The notes under the pieces were generated by a model. That model was not told the DNA's origin. It was given only the letters and a program-made list of their open reading frames with translations, and made no database searches. Shown piece by piece: positions 39,157-48,354 of a stretch of 64,000 bases of DNA. This DNA comes from UBA5951 sp009936885. GTDB taxonomy: Bacteria; Pseudomonadota; Alphaproteobacteria; Puniceispirillales; Puniceispirillaceae. The first letter of the stretch is position 1. Each line of letters opens with the position of its first letter. The stretch spans positions 104,343 to 168,342 of the forward strand of contig CALKVA010000004.1 in assembly GCA_937996625.1 (NCBI GenBank), read 5' to 3'. The translations under genes and the position numbers were made by a program.

Positions 39157-39210
39157 GGTGTATTTTTATTGCCATTTTTCGGCATTCATACACTTTGGAG
39201 TCTTTAAAAA

Positions 39211-40425
39211 ATGAAATCTATTGCGATTATTGGTGCAGGTGTAACAGGGGTTACTACAGCTTATATATTAAATCAGCTTGGATATAAGGTGACTGTTTTT
39301 GAAAAACAGCGCTATGCGAGTGTTATGACATCCTATGCAAATGGAGGGCAACTTTCTGCAAGTAATGCAGAAGTCTGGAATCACTTTGGAACAATTTTTA
39401 AAGCAGCCTCATGGCTATTTAAGAAAGAGGCGCCGCTTAAGATGAATTATTGGCCAGATAGGCATAAGATAAGCTGGATTAGCGAATTCTTGCTACAAAC
39501 AAGGAATTACCGAAAAAACACTATCGCGACTACAAGAATGGCGATCGAGTCACGCAAACAAATGCAAAAAATCATAGATGATTCTGGCATAGATTTTGAC
39601 AAGTCAGATTGTGGCATTTTGCATGTGTATAATAGTCAGCGTGAATTTGATCATGCTCATAAAGTTAATGAGCTATTGGCCGAAGGTGGCCTGGAGCGTC
39701 GACGTCTTTCGGGAAGTGAAATTCTGGAAATAGAGCCGAGCTTAACTAAGAAGTTTATTGGGGGATACTACACCAGAACAGACTCAACAGGCGATATTCA
39801 TAAATTCACCTCTAATCTCGCAGATGTTATAAGTACACGCGGCGTTGAGTTTAAACTTTGGACAGATGTAACAGACATAAAAACATCTAACCATGAGGTT
39901 GAAATTGTCTCACAAACGCACGGCTTGGAAGAACGAGTTGATATATTTGATGCCGTCGTAATATGCGCAGGTGTCGCTAGTCATAAATTCGGGCGAAAAT
40001 TAGGCGACAGGATTAATATCTATCCAATAAAGGGCTATTCAATCACAGTGCTATTATTTGACAGCGTTGCGCAACAAAAAGCGCCAATGGTAAGTTTGCT
40101 TGATGATGAGGCTAAAATAGTTACATCAAGATTAGGAAGGGATAGATTTAGAGTTGCCGGAACAGCAGAAATCGCTGGGCATAATCTTGATATTGTGGAT
40201 GCACGTATCAAGCCTCTAACTCAGTGGGTGGAATGCAATTTTCCAGAGCTTCCATCTAAGGATATAAAACCATGGGCAGGTTTAAGACCGATGAGACCTA
40301 ATATGATCCCTCTTGTTGCAAAAGGCAGAAAACCTAACATATTTTATAATACTGGACATGGTCATCTTGGATGGACACTTGCTTGTTATACAGCGAACAT
40401 GGTAGGCGAATTAATCGCTAATTAA
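39211..40425 (+). CDS. FAD-dependent amino acid oxidoreductase (DadA-like), glycine-riboswitch controlled
   Basis: A 404-residue flavoprotein of the DAO/DadA family, which oxidatively deaminates D-amino acids or oxidises glycine and sarcosine. The FAD motif is IAIIGAGVTGVTTAYILNQLG near residues 4-24, followed by VFEKQRYASVMTSYANGGQL, the D-amino-acid dehydrogenase pattern. The C-terminal WAGLRPMRPNMIPLV and YNTGHGHLGWTLA (near residues 352-390) are characteristic of DadA. The tandem glycine riboswitch directly upstream ties it to glycine metabolism, so glycine or a glycine-derived substrate is likely in addition to D-amino acids. Exact substrate is not shown. Confidence 0.88.
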   Translation: MKSIAIIGAGVTGVTTAYILNQLGYKVTVFEKQRYASVMTSYANGGQLSASNAEVWNHFGTIFKAASWLFKKEAPLKMNYWPDRHKISWISEFLLQTRNYRKNTIATTRMAIESRKQMQKIIDDSGIDFDKSDCGILHVYNSQREFDHAHKVNELLAEGGLERRRLSGSEILEIEPSLTKKFIGGYYTRTDSTGDIHKFTSNLADVISTRGVEFKLWTDVTDIKTSNHEVEIVSQTHGLEERVDIFDAVVICAGVASHKFGRKLGDRINIYPIKGYSITVLLFDSVAQQKAPMVSLLDDEAKIVTSRLGRDRFRVAGTAEIAGHNLDIVDARIKPLTQWVECNFPELPSKDIKPWAGLRPMRPNMIPLVAKGRKPNIFYNTGHGHLGWTLACYTANMVGELIAN

Positions 40426-40495
40426 TCAATGCAACAGATGCATAAATTAGGGCATTAAATTCGATAATAAAAAAGCTAGGGGTTAGGCAATCTTC

Positions 40496-41548
40496 ATGAC
40501 AGCGAATCTAAATCAGCTTAAAATCACCAAACCTGATGATTGGCATTTGCATATTCGAGATGCAGAAATCATGAAGGCGGTATTACCTGCAACTTATCGA
40601 TGGGCATCAAGAGCGATTATAATGCCAAATCTTGTGCCACCGATTGTGACAGGTGCGGATGCACTCTCTTACGCAGGCAGAATTAAAAATAGCATCGAGT
40701 CTGGGGCAGAATTTGAGCCCTTACTTACCCTCTACCTAACCCAAAACACAAAAGCGGAGGATGTCGTAGAGTCCTATCAGCAGGGAATAATCAAGGCAGT
40801 TAAATTATATCCAGCTGGTGCAACAACCAATTCACAAAATGGGGTTGCGGATATCAAGAAAGTATATCCGGTTCTAGCAGCGATGTCAGAGGCATCTATC
40901 CCATTATTAATACATGGTGAAGCAACAGATCCACAAATCGATATCTTTGATAGGGAAGCTGTTTTTATTGAGCAAATTTTAGAGCCTTTGCGACGTGAAT
41001 TGCCAGATTTAAGAATTGTGATGGAACATATTACAACCAAGCAAGCAGCATCTTATGTTCTTAACGAATCACGAAACCTTGGAGCTACTATTACTCCTCA
41101 TCATCTGGTTTTGAACCGTAATGTAATGCTTGCAGGTGGCATAAGACCTCATTATTACTGCCTGCCGATTTTAAAAAGAGAATCTCATAGGCTTGCATTG
41201 ATAGACGCAGCAATAAAAGGGGATAAGAGGTTTTTTCTTGGCACTGACAGTGCGCCTCATTTAGATGGCGCTAAAATTGATGTTTGTGGCTGTGCAGGCG
41301 TTTTTAATGCCACTTTTGCTGTTGAGATATTAGCCCAATTATTTGATAATTTAGGGGCATTGAATAATCTAGAAGGGTTTGTAAGTCTGCATGGGGCAGA
41401 CTTTTATGAGCTACCGTACAATAAAGAGAAGTTAACCTTATTCAAATCAAATACTGCGCTTGAAATGCCAAAAACACTTCAAACAGAAGTTGGCAATATC
41501 ACACTGTTTGACCCACTAATGCCGGTTTATTGGCAGATTTTGGAATAG
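40496..41548 (+). CDS. pyrC: Dihydroorotase (class II)
   Basis: Zinc amidohydrolase that closes carbamoyl aspartate to dihydroorotate in pyrimidine synthesis. All metal and catalytic residues can be placed: His17 and His19 in DDWHLHIRD, the carboxylated Lys103 in AVKLYPAGATTNS, His140 in LLIHGEA, His178 in MEHITTKQA and Asp251 in LGTDSAPH. The 350-residue length is normal for class II. It precedes the polyamine transporter operon and lies about 4.2 kb before pyrE. The gap to potF is 86 bases. Confidence 0.96.
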   Translation: MTANLNQLKITKPDDWHLHIRDAEIMKAVLPATYRWASRAIIMPNLVPPIVTGADALSYAGRIKNSIESGAEFEPLLTLYLTQNTKAEDVVESYQQGIIKAVKLYPAGATTNSQNGVADIKKVYPVLAAMSEASIPLLIHGEATDPQIDIFDREAVFIEQILEPLRRELPDLRIVMEHITTKQAASYVLNESRNLGATITPHHLVLNRNVMLAGGIRPHYYCLPILKRESHRLALIDAAIKGDKRFFLGTDSAPHLDGAKIDVCGCAGVFNATFAVEILAQLFDNLGALNNLEGFVSLHGADFYELPYNKEKLTLFKSNTALEMPKTLQTEVGNITLFDPLMPVYWQILE

Positions 41549-41634
41549 CGGTTTTTTTATTTGCTTGTTGGGCATCAATAAAATGCTTATAATTTAAACT
41601 GTTTTCTCTCGGTATATAGAAGGAGTAACTAATT

Positions 41635-42768
41635 ATGGAACGATCTAATCTTTTTTTAATTACAGGGGTTATAGCGGCCGGTTTAGTTGTATTTTTTAAT
41701 TTTGACACATCGAACACTCAAAAAAGCCAAGTTGCGGAAATAGAAGGCGAGCTCAATATCTATAATTGGTCTGACTATATTGCAGAAGATACCATTGCAA
41801 ATTTTGAGGCCGAAACTGGGGTAAGAGTTACCTATGATTTGTATGATTCCAACGAAGTATTAGAAGCTAAAATGCTTGCAGGTTCTTCTGGATATGATCT
41901 TGTCGTGCCAACAGCTGATTTTCTTGCTCGCGGGCGTGAAGCTGGGGCTTATCAGGATATGGACTTGTCCAAAATTCCAAATGCTTCTAACCAAGATCCT
42001 GAGATACAGGATCAAGCAAATAAAATGGTCGGTTCAGCTTCTGCTGGATTAGTATATATGTGGGGGTCTACGGGCATTGCTTATAATGAAGCTATGATAG
42101 CAGAGCGACTTGGCGATGATGCGCCAACCGATAGCTGGTCGTTGATCCTGAACCCTGAAAATGCGGCAAAACTAGAAGATTGTGGCATTGCAATTCTTGA
42201 TGCACCAACCGATGTATTGCCAAATGTTATGACCTATCTGGGGTATCCTGGAACATCGACAGATAAAGCACATTTCGAAGCTGCGGGAGATGCGTTGTCG
42301 GCCATTCGCCCTTATCTTCGATATATTAATTCAAGCCAGTCGATAAATGATATTGCCAATGGTGATATCTGCGCAGCTATAATGTGGTCAGGCGATGCGT
42401 TTCAGGCGGCTTATCGAGCAGAAGATGCAGAAAATGGACATGTGATAGATTATTACATTCCAGATGAGGGCACTAATCTGTGGTTTGACGTCATGGCAAT
42501 TCCTGCGGATGCAAAAAACATAGATAATGCTTATAAATTTGTTGATTACATGATGCGTGCTGATGTAGCGGCGGAGAATGTAAACTATGTTTGGTATGCA
42601 AGTGGCAACAAAGCAGCGAAGCCAGATATTGATCCAGATATTTTATCTCATCCAGGCATTTATCCAACCGAAAAAGCAAAAGAGAAGCTTTTTGTAACAC
42701 CTGTTTACGATGCAAAGACGGATAGAATAGTAACGCGTGTATGGAACAGATTTTCTGCAGGTAATTAG
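41635..42768 (+). CDS. potF: Polyamine-binding protein of ABC importer (PotF-like)
   Basis: Periplasmic polyamine receptor of a PotFGHI-type importer. The 377-residue protein has NIYNWSDYIAEDTIANFE near residues 37-54 and LYDSNEVLEAKMLAGSSGYD near 70-89, the family motifs around the polyamine site, with LWFDVMAIPADAKN later. The N-terminus is a single hydrophobic segment (about residues 5-23, NLFLITGVIAAGLVVFFNFD) without an obvious signal peptidase site or lipobox, so it may stay membrane-anchored. The same anchor occurs in the BMP protein at 49204. A stem-loop follows the gene. Confidence 0.93.
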   Translation: MERSNLFLITGVIAAGLVVFFNFDTSNTQKSQVAEIEGELNIYNWSDYIAEDTIANFEAETGVRVTYDLYDSNEVLEAKMLAGSSGYDLVVPTADFLARGREAGAYQDMDLSKIPNASNQDPEIQDQANKMVGSASAGLVYMWGSTGIAYNEAMIAERLGDDAPTDSWSLILNPENAAKLEDCGIAILDAPTDVLPNVMTYLGYPGTSTDKAHFEAAGDALSAIRPYLRYINSSQSINDIANGDICAAIMWSGDAFQAAYRAEDAENGHVIDYYIPDEGTNLWFDVMAIPADAKNIDNAYKFVDYMMRADVAAENVNYVWYASGNKAAKPDIDPDILSHPGIYPTEKAKEKLFVTPVYDAKTDRIVTRVWNRFSAGN

Positions 42769-42802
42769 ACGAGAGCAGAAATCAGAATTTTTATTTAGTA
42801 AT

Positions 42803-42845
42803 GGAAGCCACCTTCAACCTTATATGAATGTGGCTTTCTTTATTT
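42803..42845 (+). terminator. Stem-loop terminator after potF
   Basis: GGAAGCCAC at 42803-42811 pairs with GTGGCTTTC at 42830-42838 (one G-T pair), followed by TTTATTTAT. It lies between potF and the ATPase gene, so it likely limits downstream transcription. Confidence 0.75.
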
Positions 42846-42872
42846 ATAAATTGGAAGTGACGGCATTGCTAT

Positions 42873-43946
42873 ATGACCCCCTTTATTAGAATTCAGAATA
42901 TTTCCAAAAAATTTGGTAAATTATTGGCAGTTGATGATGTTTCTTTTAATTTAGAAAGAGGCGAATTATTTAGCCTTTTAGGTCCATCTGGATGCGGCAA
43001 GACAACCTTATTAAGAATGCTGGCAGGGTTTGAGAAACCATCAGAAGGTTACATTGAAATTGATGGTCAGAATATGGCAAATGTTGATCCAGCGGATAGA
43101 CCTGTAAATATCATGTTTCAAAGCTATGCGCTTTTTCCCCATATGAGTGTCTCAAACAATATTGCTTATGGCTTAAAACGTGCATCACTTCCTAGCGATG
43201 AAATTAAGGCACGTGTTGAAGAATTGCTTCGGCTTGTTCACCTATCTGGAATGGGCGCGCGCAAACCCTCAACGCTTTCAGGTGGGCAAAGACAGCGCGT
43301 TGCTTTAGCACGTGCGCTTGCAAGGCGCCCAAAGCTGCTATTACTAGATGAGCCGCTTGCCGCATTGGACAAAAAGCTTCGCTCAGAAACGCAATTTGAA
43401 CTTGTTAATATTCAAGAACAACTTGGAACAACCTTCATAGTAGTAACACATGATCAAGAAGAGGCGATGACATTGTCTACTCGAATTGGTGTGATGGATA
43501 ACGGAAAATTAGTTCAAACTGCCACTCCGAACGAGATATATGAGAAGCCTGAAACGCGTTTTGTGGCAGATTTTGTTGGCGATATAAGCTTTCTTGAGGC
43601 AACAGTTATAGAGCGGACTGGTAAATATTGGCTAATGGAAGCAGCAACCCCAATTTACGCCATCGGTAGTAGCACATTGACATCTGGGATGAAGGTAAGC
43701 CTTGCTATCCGGCCTGAGAAAATAACCCTCACCTCACAGTCGACAGGCCACCTCAATGAATTTCCAGTAGAAATTGAAGATTGGGCATTTTATGGCGCTG
43801 GAACTCAATATAAAGTAATTGGGCCAGACGGTATCAAGTTAAAAGTATATCAGTCCCATAATCAGCCAAGCCATGCCAATCCGAGGCACTTAGAAACAGG
43901 TTTTGTCCACTTCTCACCAGATGCAACAATCATTCTAGAAGGGTGA
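42873..43946 (+). CDS. potG: Polyamine ABC transporter ATP-binding protein
   Basis: ATPase of the polyamine importer (PotA/PotG family). Its 357 residues show Walker A GPSGCGKTTLLRML near 38-51, Q-loop FQSYALFPHM near 80-89, signature LSGGQRQRVALARALA near 133-148 and Walker B LLLLDEPLAALDKKL near 153-167. The C-terminal TOBE domain covers about residues 240-357. Starts with ATG at 42873 after the stem-loop; its stop is four bases from the next gene. Confidence 0.95.
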   Translation: MTPFIRIQNISKKFGKLLAVDDVSFNLERGELFSLLGPSGCGKTTLLRMLAGFEKPSEGYIEIDGQNMANVDPADRPVNIMFQSYALFPHMSVSNNIAYGLKRASLPSDEIKARVEELLRLVHLSGMGARKPSTLSGGQRQRVALARALARRPKLLLLDEPLAALDKKLRSETQFELVNIQEQLGTTFIVVTHDQEEAMTLSTRIGVMDNGKLVQTATPNEIYEKPETRFVADFVGDISFLEATVIERTGKYWLMEAATPIYAIGSSTLTSGMKVSLAIRPEKITLTSQSTGHLNEFPVEIEDWAFYGAGTQYKVIGPDGIKLKVYQSHNQPSHANPRHLETGFVHFSPDATIILEG

Positions 43947-43950
43947 AGAA

Positions 43951-44841
43951 ATGCACTCCTTACTTCAAAAATTTGGACGATTGCTTGTTATCTGGTTGCC
44001 GTTGGGATGGCTTGGTATATTTTTTATGCTACCTTTGGTGGAAATGGTTAATGTCTCTTTGTCAGAGGCAAGGCGAGCAGTGCCGCCCTATAACCCTGCC
44101 TTTCAAATTGGCAAAGATGGCATCTCCTTTCAGCCAGTAGTAGATAATTACTTGCTAATATATGAGTACTGGGAAGATTATTTATGGCCTGCGGTGAATA
44201 GCGTTAGGCTGGCTTTTTTCTCTACCTTATATTGTCTTTTATTTGCGTATCCGATGGCTTGGTGGATAGCTCGCTCGAATAAATCATTGCAACACATTCT
44301 GCTGGTATTGATATTAATGCCGTTTTGGACATCATCGCTTCTTAGGATGTATGCTCTGATAGGCTTGTTGAATCCAAATGGCGTTATCAATGATTTTCTA
44401 ATATGGGCTGGGATTACTGTAACGCCTATTCAAATGATGCAAACAGATTTTTCAATTTATTCAGGCATGATTCTTACCTATTTGCCATTAATGATACTGC
44501 CTTTATATGCCTCTCTTGTGAGGCTAGATAATTCGGTATTAGAAGCGGCAGCTGACCTTGGTGCAAAAAATTGGGATATTTTTCGAACCATAATTCTGCC
44601 TCTTAGTATGCCTGGCGTAATAGCTGGATGTCTTTTGGTCTTTATTCCTGCAGTTGGAGAGTTTGTTATACCAGCTTTGCTGGGTGGCCCAGAGCAATTA
44701 ATGCTTGGGAAAGTCATCTGGACAGAATTCTTTCGCAATAGGGATTGGCCTGTTGCAGCTGCTATCGCCATCATACTAATCGCAATCATCATATTACCCA
44801 TTGTCTATGCAAGGTATCAGGATAAGGAGAGTATAAGCTAA
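43951..44841 (+). CDS. potH: Polyamine ABC permease
   Basis: First permease of the polyamine importer, 296 residues with about six transmembrane helices. The EAA loop is VLEAAADLGAKNWDIFRTIILP near residues 193-214, and VPAVGEFVIPALLGG-like sequence (FIPAVGEFVIPALLGGPEQLML) near 231-252 is typical of PotB/PotH. It starts four bases after potG and overlaps potI by one base, so the three are translated as a unit. Confidence 0.93.
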   Translation: MHSLLQKFGRLLVIWLPLGWLGIFFMLPLVEMVNVSLSEARRAVPPYNPAFQIGKDGISFQPVVDNYLLIYEYWEDYLWPAVNSVRLAFFSTLYCLLFAYPMAWWIARSNKSLQHILLVLILMPFWTSSLLRMYALIGLLNPNGVINDFLIWAGITVTPIQMMQTDFSIYSGMILTYLPLMILPLYASLVRLDNSVLEAAADLGAKNWDIFRTIILPLSMPGVIAGCLLVFIPAVGEFVIPALLGGPEQLMLGKVIWTEFFRNRDWPVAAAIAIILIAIIILPIVYARYQDKESIS

Positions 44842-45647
44842 TGCGTAGTACTGTTCCGTTATTGGTTAAATTATTAGCCATTGCTGGATTTGGCATTTTA
44901 TATATTCCGGTCATGATGATGATGATTTATAGCTTTAATCGTGGCAAACTTGTCTCTGTCTGGGCAGGCTTCTCTACTAAATGGTATAAAGAGTTGTGGT
45001 ATGATGATGTTTTGCTTACCGCTTTGTATAAATCATTACTAATTGGATTTAGCTCAGCTACGATTTCAACGATATTTGGATTATTAATCGCAATTGCCTT
45101 TCTGCGTTTTTCAAATTTTAGAGGTAGATTATTTTTGAGCCTTTTTGCAAGTGCACCTTTGGTAATGCCAGAGGCAGTAACTGGCTTATCGATGTTATTA
45201 TTATTCATCGCAATGGAAGCAAGCTTTGGCTGGCCGTCAGGGCGAGCTGTGGATACTATAATGATTGCGCATGCTACTTTTGGGATGTGTTTTGCAGCTG
45301 TTGTCATTCAAACAAGATTGCGTGATATTGATAAATCCCTTGAAGAGGCGGCAAAAGACCTTGGTGGCAGGCAGCCATTTGTGTTCCTATCTATCATTCT
45401 GCCTCTTATTCTTCCGTCCATTATTGCGGCTTGGCTATTATCATTTACTCTAAGTTTTGATGATTTAGTGATTGCTAGCTTTGTAAGTGGCCCTGGAAGC
45501 TCAACACTGCCTATTGTTATTTTTTCCAAAATTCGACTAGGCGTTTCGCCAGAAATTAATGCCATTGCAACCCTAATGATTTTAACGATTTCTGCACTCG
45601 TTATGATAGGCAGTTTTCTGGTATTAAGGCGAGATGGCAAAAAATAA
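44841..45647 (+). CDS. potI: Polyamine ABC permease
   Basis: Second permease, 268 residues and about six helices. The EAA loop is LEEAAKDLGGRQPFVFLSIILP near residues 165-186; the N-terminal YIPVMMMMIYSFNRGK near 21-36 and SFTLSFDDLVIASFVSGPGSSTLP near 201-224 are typical of PotC/PotI. It overlaps potH by one base. A 129-base gap follows before pyrE with nothing recognisable in it, so pyrE probably has its own promoter. Confidence 0.93.
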   Translation: MRSTVPLLVKLLAIAGFGILYIPVMMMMIYSFNRGKLVSVWAGFSTKWYKELWYDDVLLTALYKSLLIGFSSATISTIFGLLIAIAFLRFSNFRGRLFLSLFASAPLVMPEAVTGLSMLLLFIAMEASFGWPSGRAVDTIMIAHATFGMCFAAVVIQTRLRDIDKSLEEAAKDLGGRQPFVFLSIILPLILPSIIAAWLLSFTLSFDDLVIASFVSGPGSSTLPIVIFSKIRLGVSPEINAIATLMILTISALVMIGSFLVLRRDGKK

Positions 45648-45776
45648 TCCCCCCTAAAAAACGCCGAAATTAAACTTAATTGATTACCATACCACCTAAA
45701 ATCATACATTATAAATCTTTTAACAACGCGCTATTTAATGTAAATCACTAGAAACGATTAAGGGGCTACCACCATC

Positions 45777-46475
45777 ATGATACTTCATAACCATACGCCA
45801 AAAGAGGTTATTGCCCGTGCTACTGCAAAAATCCTATTAGATATTGAGGCTGTTCACGTTAATGCAAGTGAGCCATTTGTTCTTACTTCGGGTGCGAGAA
45901 GTCCAGTTTATATTGATTGTCGCAAGTTGATATCTTTCCCGCGTATAAGAGCAGCGCTGATGTCTTATTCTGTGTCTTTGTTAGCTGAATCTGTTGGGGT
46001 AGAATATTTTGATTCGATAGCAGGCGGCGAAACAGCCGGCATTCCGTTTGCGGCTTTTCTTAGCGAGCGGCTTGCACTGCCGATGCAGTATGTCCGAAAA
46101 AAACCGAAAGGGTTTGGCAGAAACGCTCAGATAGAGGGTCATCTTGAATCTGGTGCAAATGTGCTGTTGATGGAGGATTTAGCAACAGATGGGGGAAGTA
46201 AATTTATGTTTGCAGATGCGCTTCGCTCTGCAGGTGCGAATTGCGACCATATTCTGGTGATATTTTACTATGATATATTCTCATCTGCTCAGAAAAAACT
46301 GACAGATCATGGTCTTCATTTACATTATCTTGCAACTTGGTGGGATATATTAGCTGAACTGAAAGCGTCTGGAAGATTTGATGAGACGACCATTACATCT
46401 GTTGAGGCTTTCTTGCATGATCCAACAAGCTGGTCAGCTGCTAATGGCGGAACAGACAGCTTAAAAGGTACATAA
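45777..46475 (+). CDS. pyrE: Orotate phosphoribosyltransferase
   Basis: Forms OMP from orotate and PRPP. The 232-residue protein carries [21 protein letters not shown] near residues 36-55, the lysine pair [15 protein letters not shown] near 108-122, and the PRPP-binding loop [13 protein letters not shown] near 130-142 with the two acidic residues. This pattern and length suit bacterial PyrE. It is followed after six bases by the ribokinase-like gene, so de novo pyrimidine synthesis is joined to the nucleoside salvage operon. Confidence 0.93.
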   Translation: MILHNHTPKEVIARATAKILLDIEAVHVNASEPFVLTSGARSPVYIDCRKLISFPRIRAALMSYSVSLLAESVGVEYFDSIAGGETAGIPFAAFLSERLALPMQYVRKKPKGFGRNAQIEGHLESGANVLLMEDLATDGGSKFMFADALRSAGANCDHILVIFYYDIFSSAQKKLTDHGLHLHYLATWWDILAELKASGRFDETTITSVEAFLHDPTSWSAANGGTDSLKGT

Positions 46476-46480
46476 TAGTT

Positions 46481-47359
46481 ATGACAATCTTTAATCTCGG
46501 CTCTATTAATTTAGATTATTTTTATAGGCTGCCACATTTAGTATCCGCAGGCGAGACATTGGCAGCAAATGATTTTAACATAGCGCTTGGCGGCAAAGGC
46601 GCTAACCAGTCTGTTGCACTTGCTAAAGCGGGTGCAGACGTGTTTCATATTGGCGCTTTTGGGCAAAAGGATGCGATATATTTGCAAGAGATGCAAAATG
46701 CAGGCGTGAATCTTGATTTTGTTGCTTTGTTAGATATGCCATCAGGACATGCCATTATAATGGTAGATGATAAAACAGGGGAGAATCAGATTATTTTATC
46801 TCCATCTGCGAATTATAATATCGAGCAAAAACAGATTAAAAAAGCACTTCAAAAAGCGAATTCGTCTGATTGGGCGCTTGCGCAGAACGAGACTTGCCTA
46901 GTTGAGCCGTTTTTATCACTTGCTGAGCGACAGGGTCTTAGGATCTGTTATAGCGCGGCGCCATTTGTTGCAGAACAAACAGCAGGCCTTCTACCTTTAA
47001 CCGATCTTCTGATTGTAAATGAGGGAGAGGCGGCGGCGCTGAGTGACTATATTGAAAAAGATATCACCACACTTGGATTGCCTCATCTTATCATAACATT
47101 AGGATCGAAGGGTGCTCGTTATAGTGGCGAGCAAGGCCGTTTTTCTGTGGCGCCTTTTAAGGTAAGTGCCATCGATACAACAGGCGCAGGAGATACTTTT
47201 CTTGGCTTTGTGCTTGCTAGCCTAAGCGACGGGCAGACAATGCAGCAGGCTATGAGATATGCGTCAGCCGCAGCAGCATTGCAAATCACAAGACAAGGTG
47301 CTTTGCCAGCCATTCCGTCATGGGCAGAGGTAACTAGTTTTTTGCAAGATAATTCATAA
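46481..47359 (+). CDS. PfkB-family sugar kinase (ribokinase-like)
   Basis: A 292-residue kinase of the PfkB/ribokinase family. The substrate-binding LGSINLDYFYRLPHLVSAGETL near residues 6-27 and GGKGANQSVALAKAG near 37-51 are the ribokinase pattern, and the catalytic region is IDTTGAGDTFLGFVLA near 231-246, with the Asp base in GAGD. Adjacent to a nucleoside hydrolase, it most likely phosphorylates the ribose released from imported nucleosides to ribose 5-phosphate. Direct nucleoside phosphorylation is the alternative. Confidence 0.88.
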   Translation: MTIFNLGSINLDYFYRLPHLVSAGETLAANDFNIALGGKGANQSVALAKAGADVFHIGAFGQKDAIYLQEMQNAGVNLDFVALLDMPSGHAIIMVDDKTGENQIILSPSANYNIEQKQIKKALQKANSSDWALAQNETCLVEPFLSLAERQGLRICYSAAPFVAEQTAGLLPLTDLLIVNEGEAAALSDYIEKDITTLGLPHLIITLGSKGARYSGEQGRFSVAPFKVSAIDTTGAGDTFLGFVLASLSDGQTMQQAMRYASAAAALQITRQGALPAIPSWAEVTSFLQDNS

Positions 47360-47385
47360 GGATACACAGATTGGAAGCCCAAATA

Positions 47386-48339
47386 ATGAAAGCTCAGAAA
47401 ATAATTATTGATACAGATCCGGGCATTGATGATGCCATGGCGATTCATCAAGCATTTGCGGATAGCAGATTAGAAGTGGTTGGACTTACCACCATTTTTG
47501 GCAACGTATATGTAGAGCAAGCAACACGAAACGCGCTTTGGCTTGCAGAACAAGCAGCATATGAATGCAGTGTTGCTGGCGGCGCGTTAACGCCATTGGT
47601 TCAAGCAATGAATACCCCTGCCTTTTTTGTTCATGGAGAGGAAGGATTTGGCAGTTTGACAGACATTCAACCCTCGCAAAAGCCAGATCCAAGGCCAGCA
47701 CATATTTATCTGTCTGAAACAATAAGAGAGAATTCAGGCGAAATTATTTTATGTCCTGTCGGGCCTTTAACGAATATCGCAAAGCTGCTTGATTACGATC
47801 CAGAAATTGTAAACCATGTTAAAAAACTGGTTATAATGGGAGGGGCTGTTTACGTCCCAGGGAATGTAACCTCATTTGCAGAAGCAAATTTTTGGAATGA
47901 TCCTCATGCCGCAGACAAGGTTCTTGGTGCAGATTGGCACATAGATCTAATAGGCCTTGATGTAACTGCAACAATACAGTTTCCGTCTGATGTTTTTTCA
48001 CAAATTGCTAAAGCATCTCCAAGAATTGGAGGTTTTATTTATGATATCTGTGAATTCTATATTGCTTTCTATGAGAAAATCGTTGGAAAGCGTGTGTGTC
48101 TTATGCATGACCCGGCGGCACTATTGGCAATTTGTGATCGTGATATTTTTACGTTCCAAAACGAGCCGCTATCTGTCATAGTTGAGGGAGAGGAAGTAGG
48201 TAATTCGATTGTTAGTGAAAATATGTTACGAAGAGCAGTGAGTGTGGCAGTAGGGGTTGACGTGGATGCGGCTAAAAAGCGTTTTATGGCTATTTTAGCG
48301 CAAGCTGACACGGCCTTCGATAAGAGAGTAAACAGCTAA
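47386..48339 (+). CDS. Inosine/uridine-preferring nucleoside hydrolase
   Basis: Cleaves ribonucleosides to base and ribose. From the ATG at 47386, with GGAAG eight bases upstream, it has 317 residues; a TTG 15 bases earlier is also possible. The calcium-binding N-terminal motif is IIIDTDPGIDDAMA near residues 6-19, with MGGAVYVPGNVTSFAEANFWNDPHAA later carrying the ribose-binding Asn/Glu/Asn/Asp. It lies between a ribokinase-like gene and a 2OG/Fe(II) oxygenase gene in the same operon. The base preference cannot be read from sequence. Confidence 0.9.
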   Translation: MKAQKIIIDTDPGIDDAMAIHQAFADSRLEVVGLTTIFGNVYVEQATRNALWLAEQAAYECSVAGGALTPLVQAMNTPAFFVHGEEGFGSLTDIQPSQKPDPRPAHIYLSETIRENSGEIILCPVGPLTNIAKLLDYDPEIVNHVKKLVIMGGAVYVPGNVTSFAEANFWNDPHAADKVLGADWHIDLIGLDVTATIQFPSDVFSQIAKASPRIGGFIYDICEFYIAFYEKIVGKRVCLMHDPAALLAICDRDIFTFQNEPLSVIVEGEEVGNSIVSENMLRRAVSVAVGVDVDAAKKRFMAILAQADTAFDKRVNS

Positions 48340-48354
48340 GGAATAAAACAGGAT

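Noticed and set aside
38994..39185. 63-codon frame on the minus strand
   Set aside because: It lies entirely over the glycine riboswitch and shows no protein-like composition; it is an antisense artefact of structured RNA.
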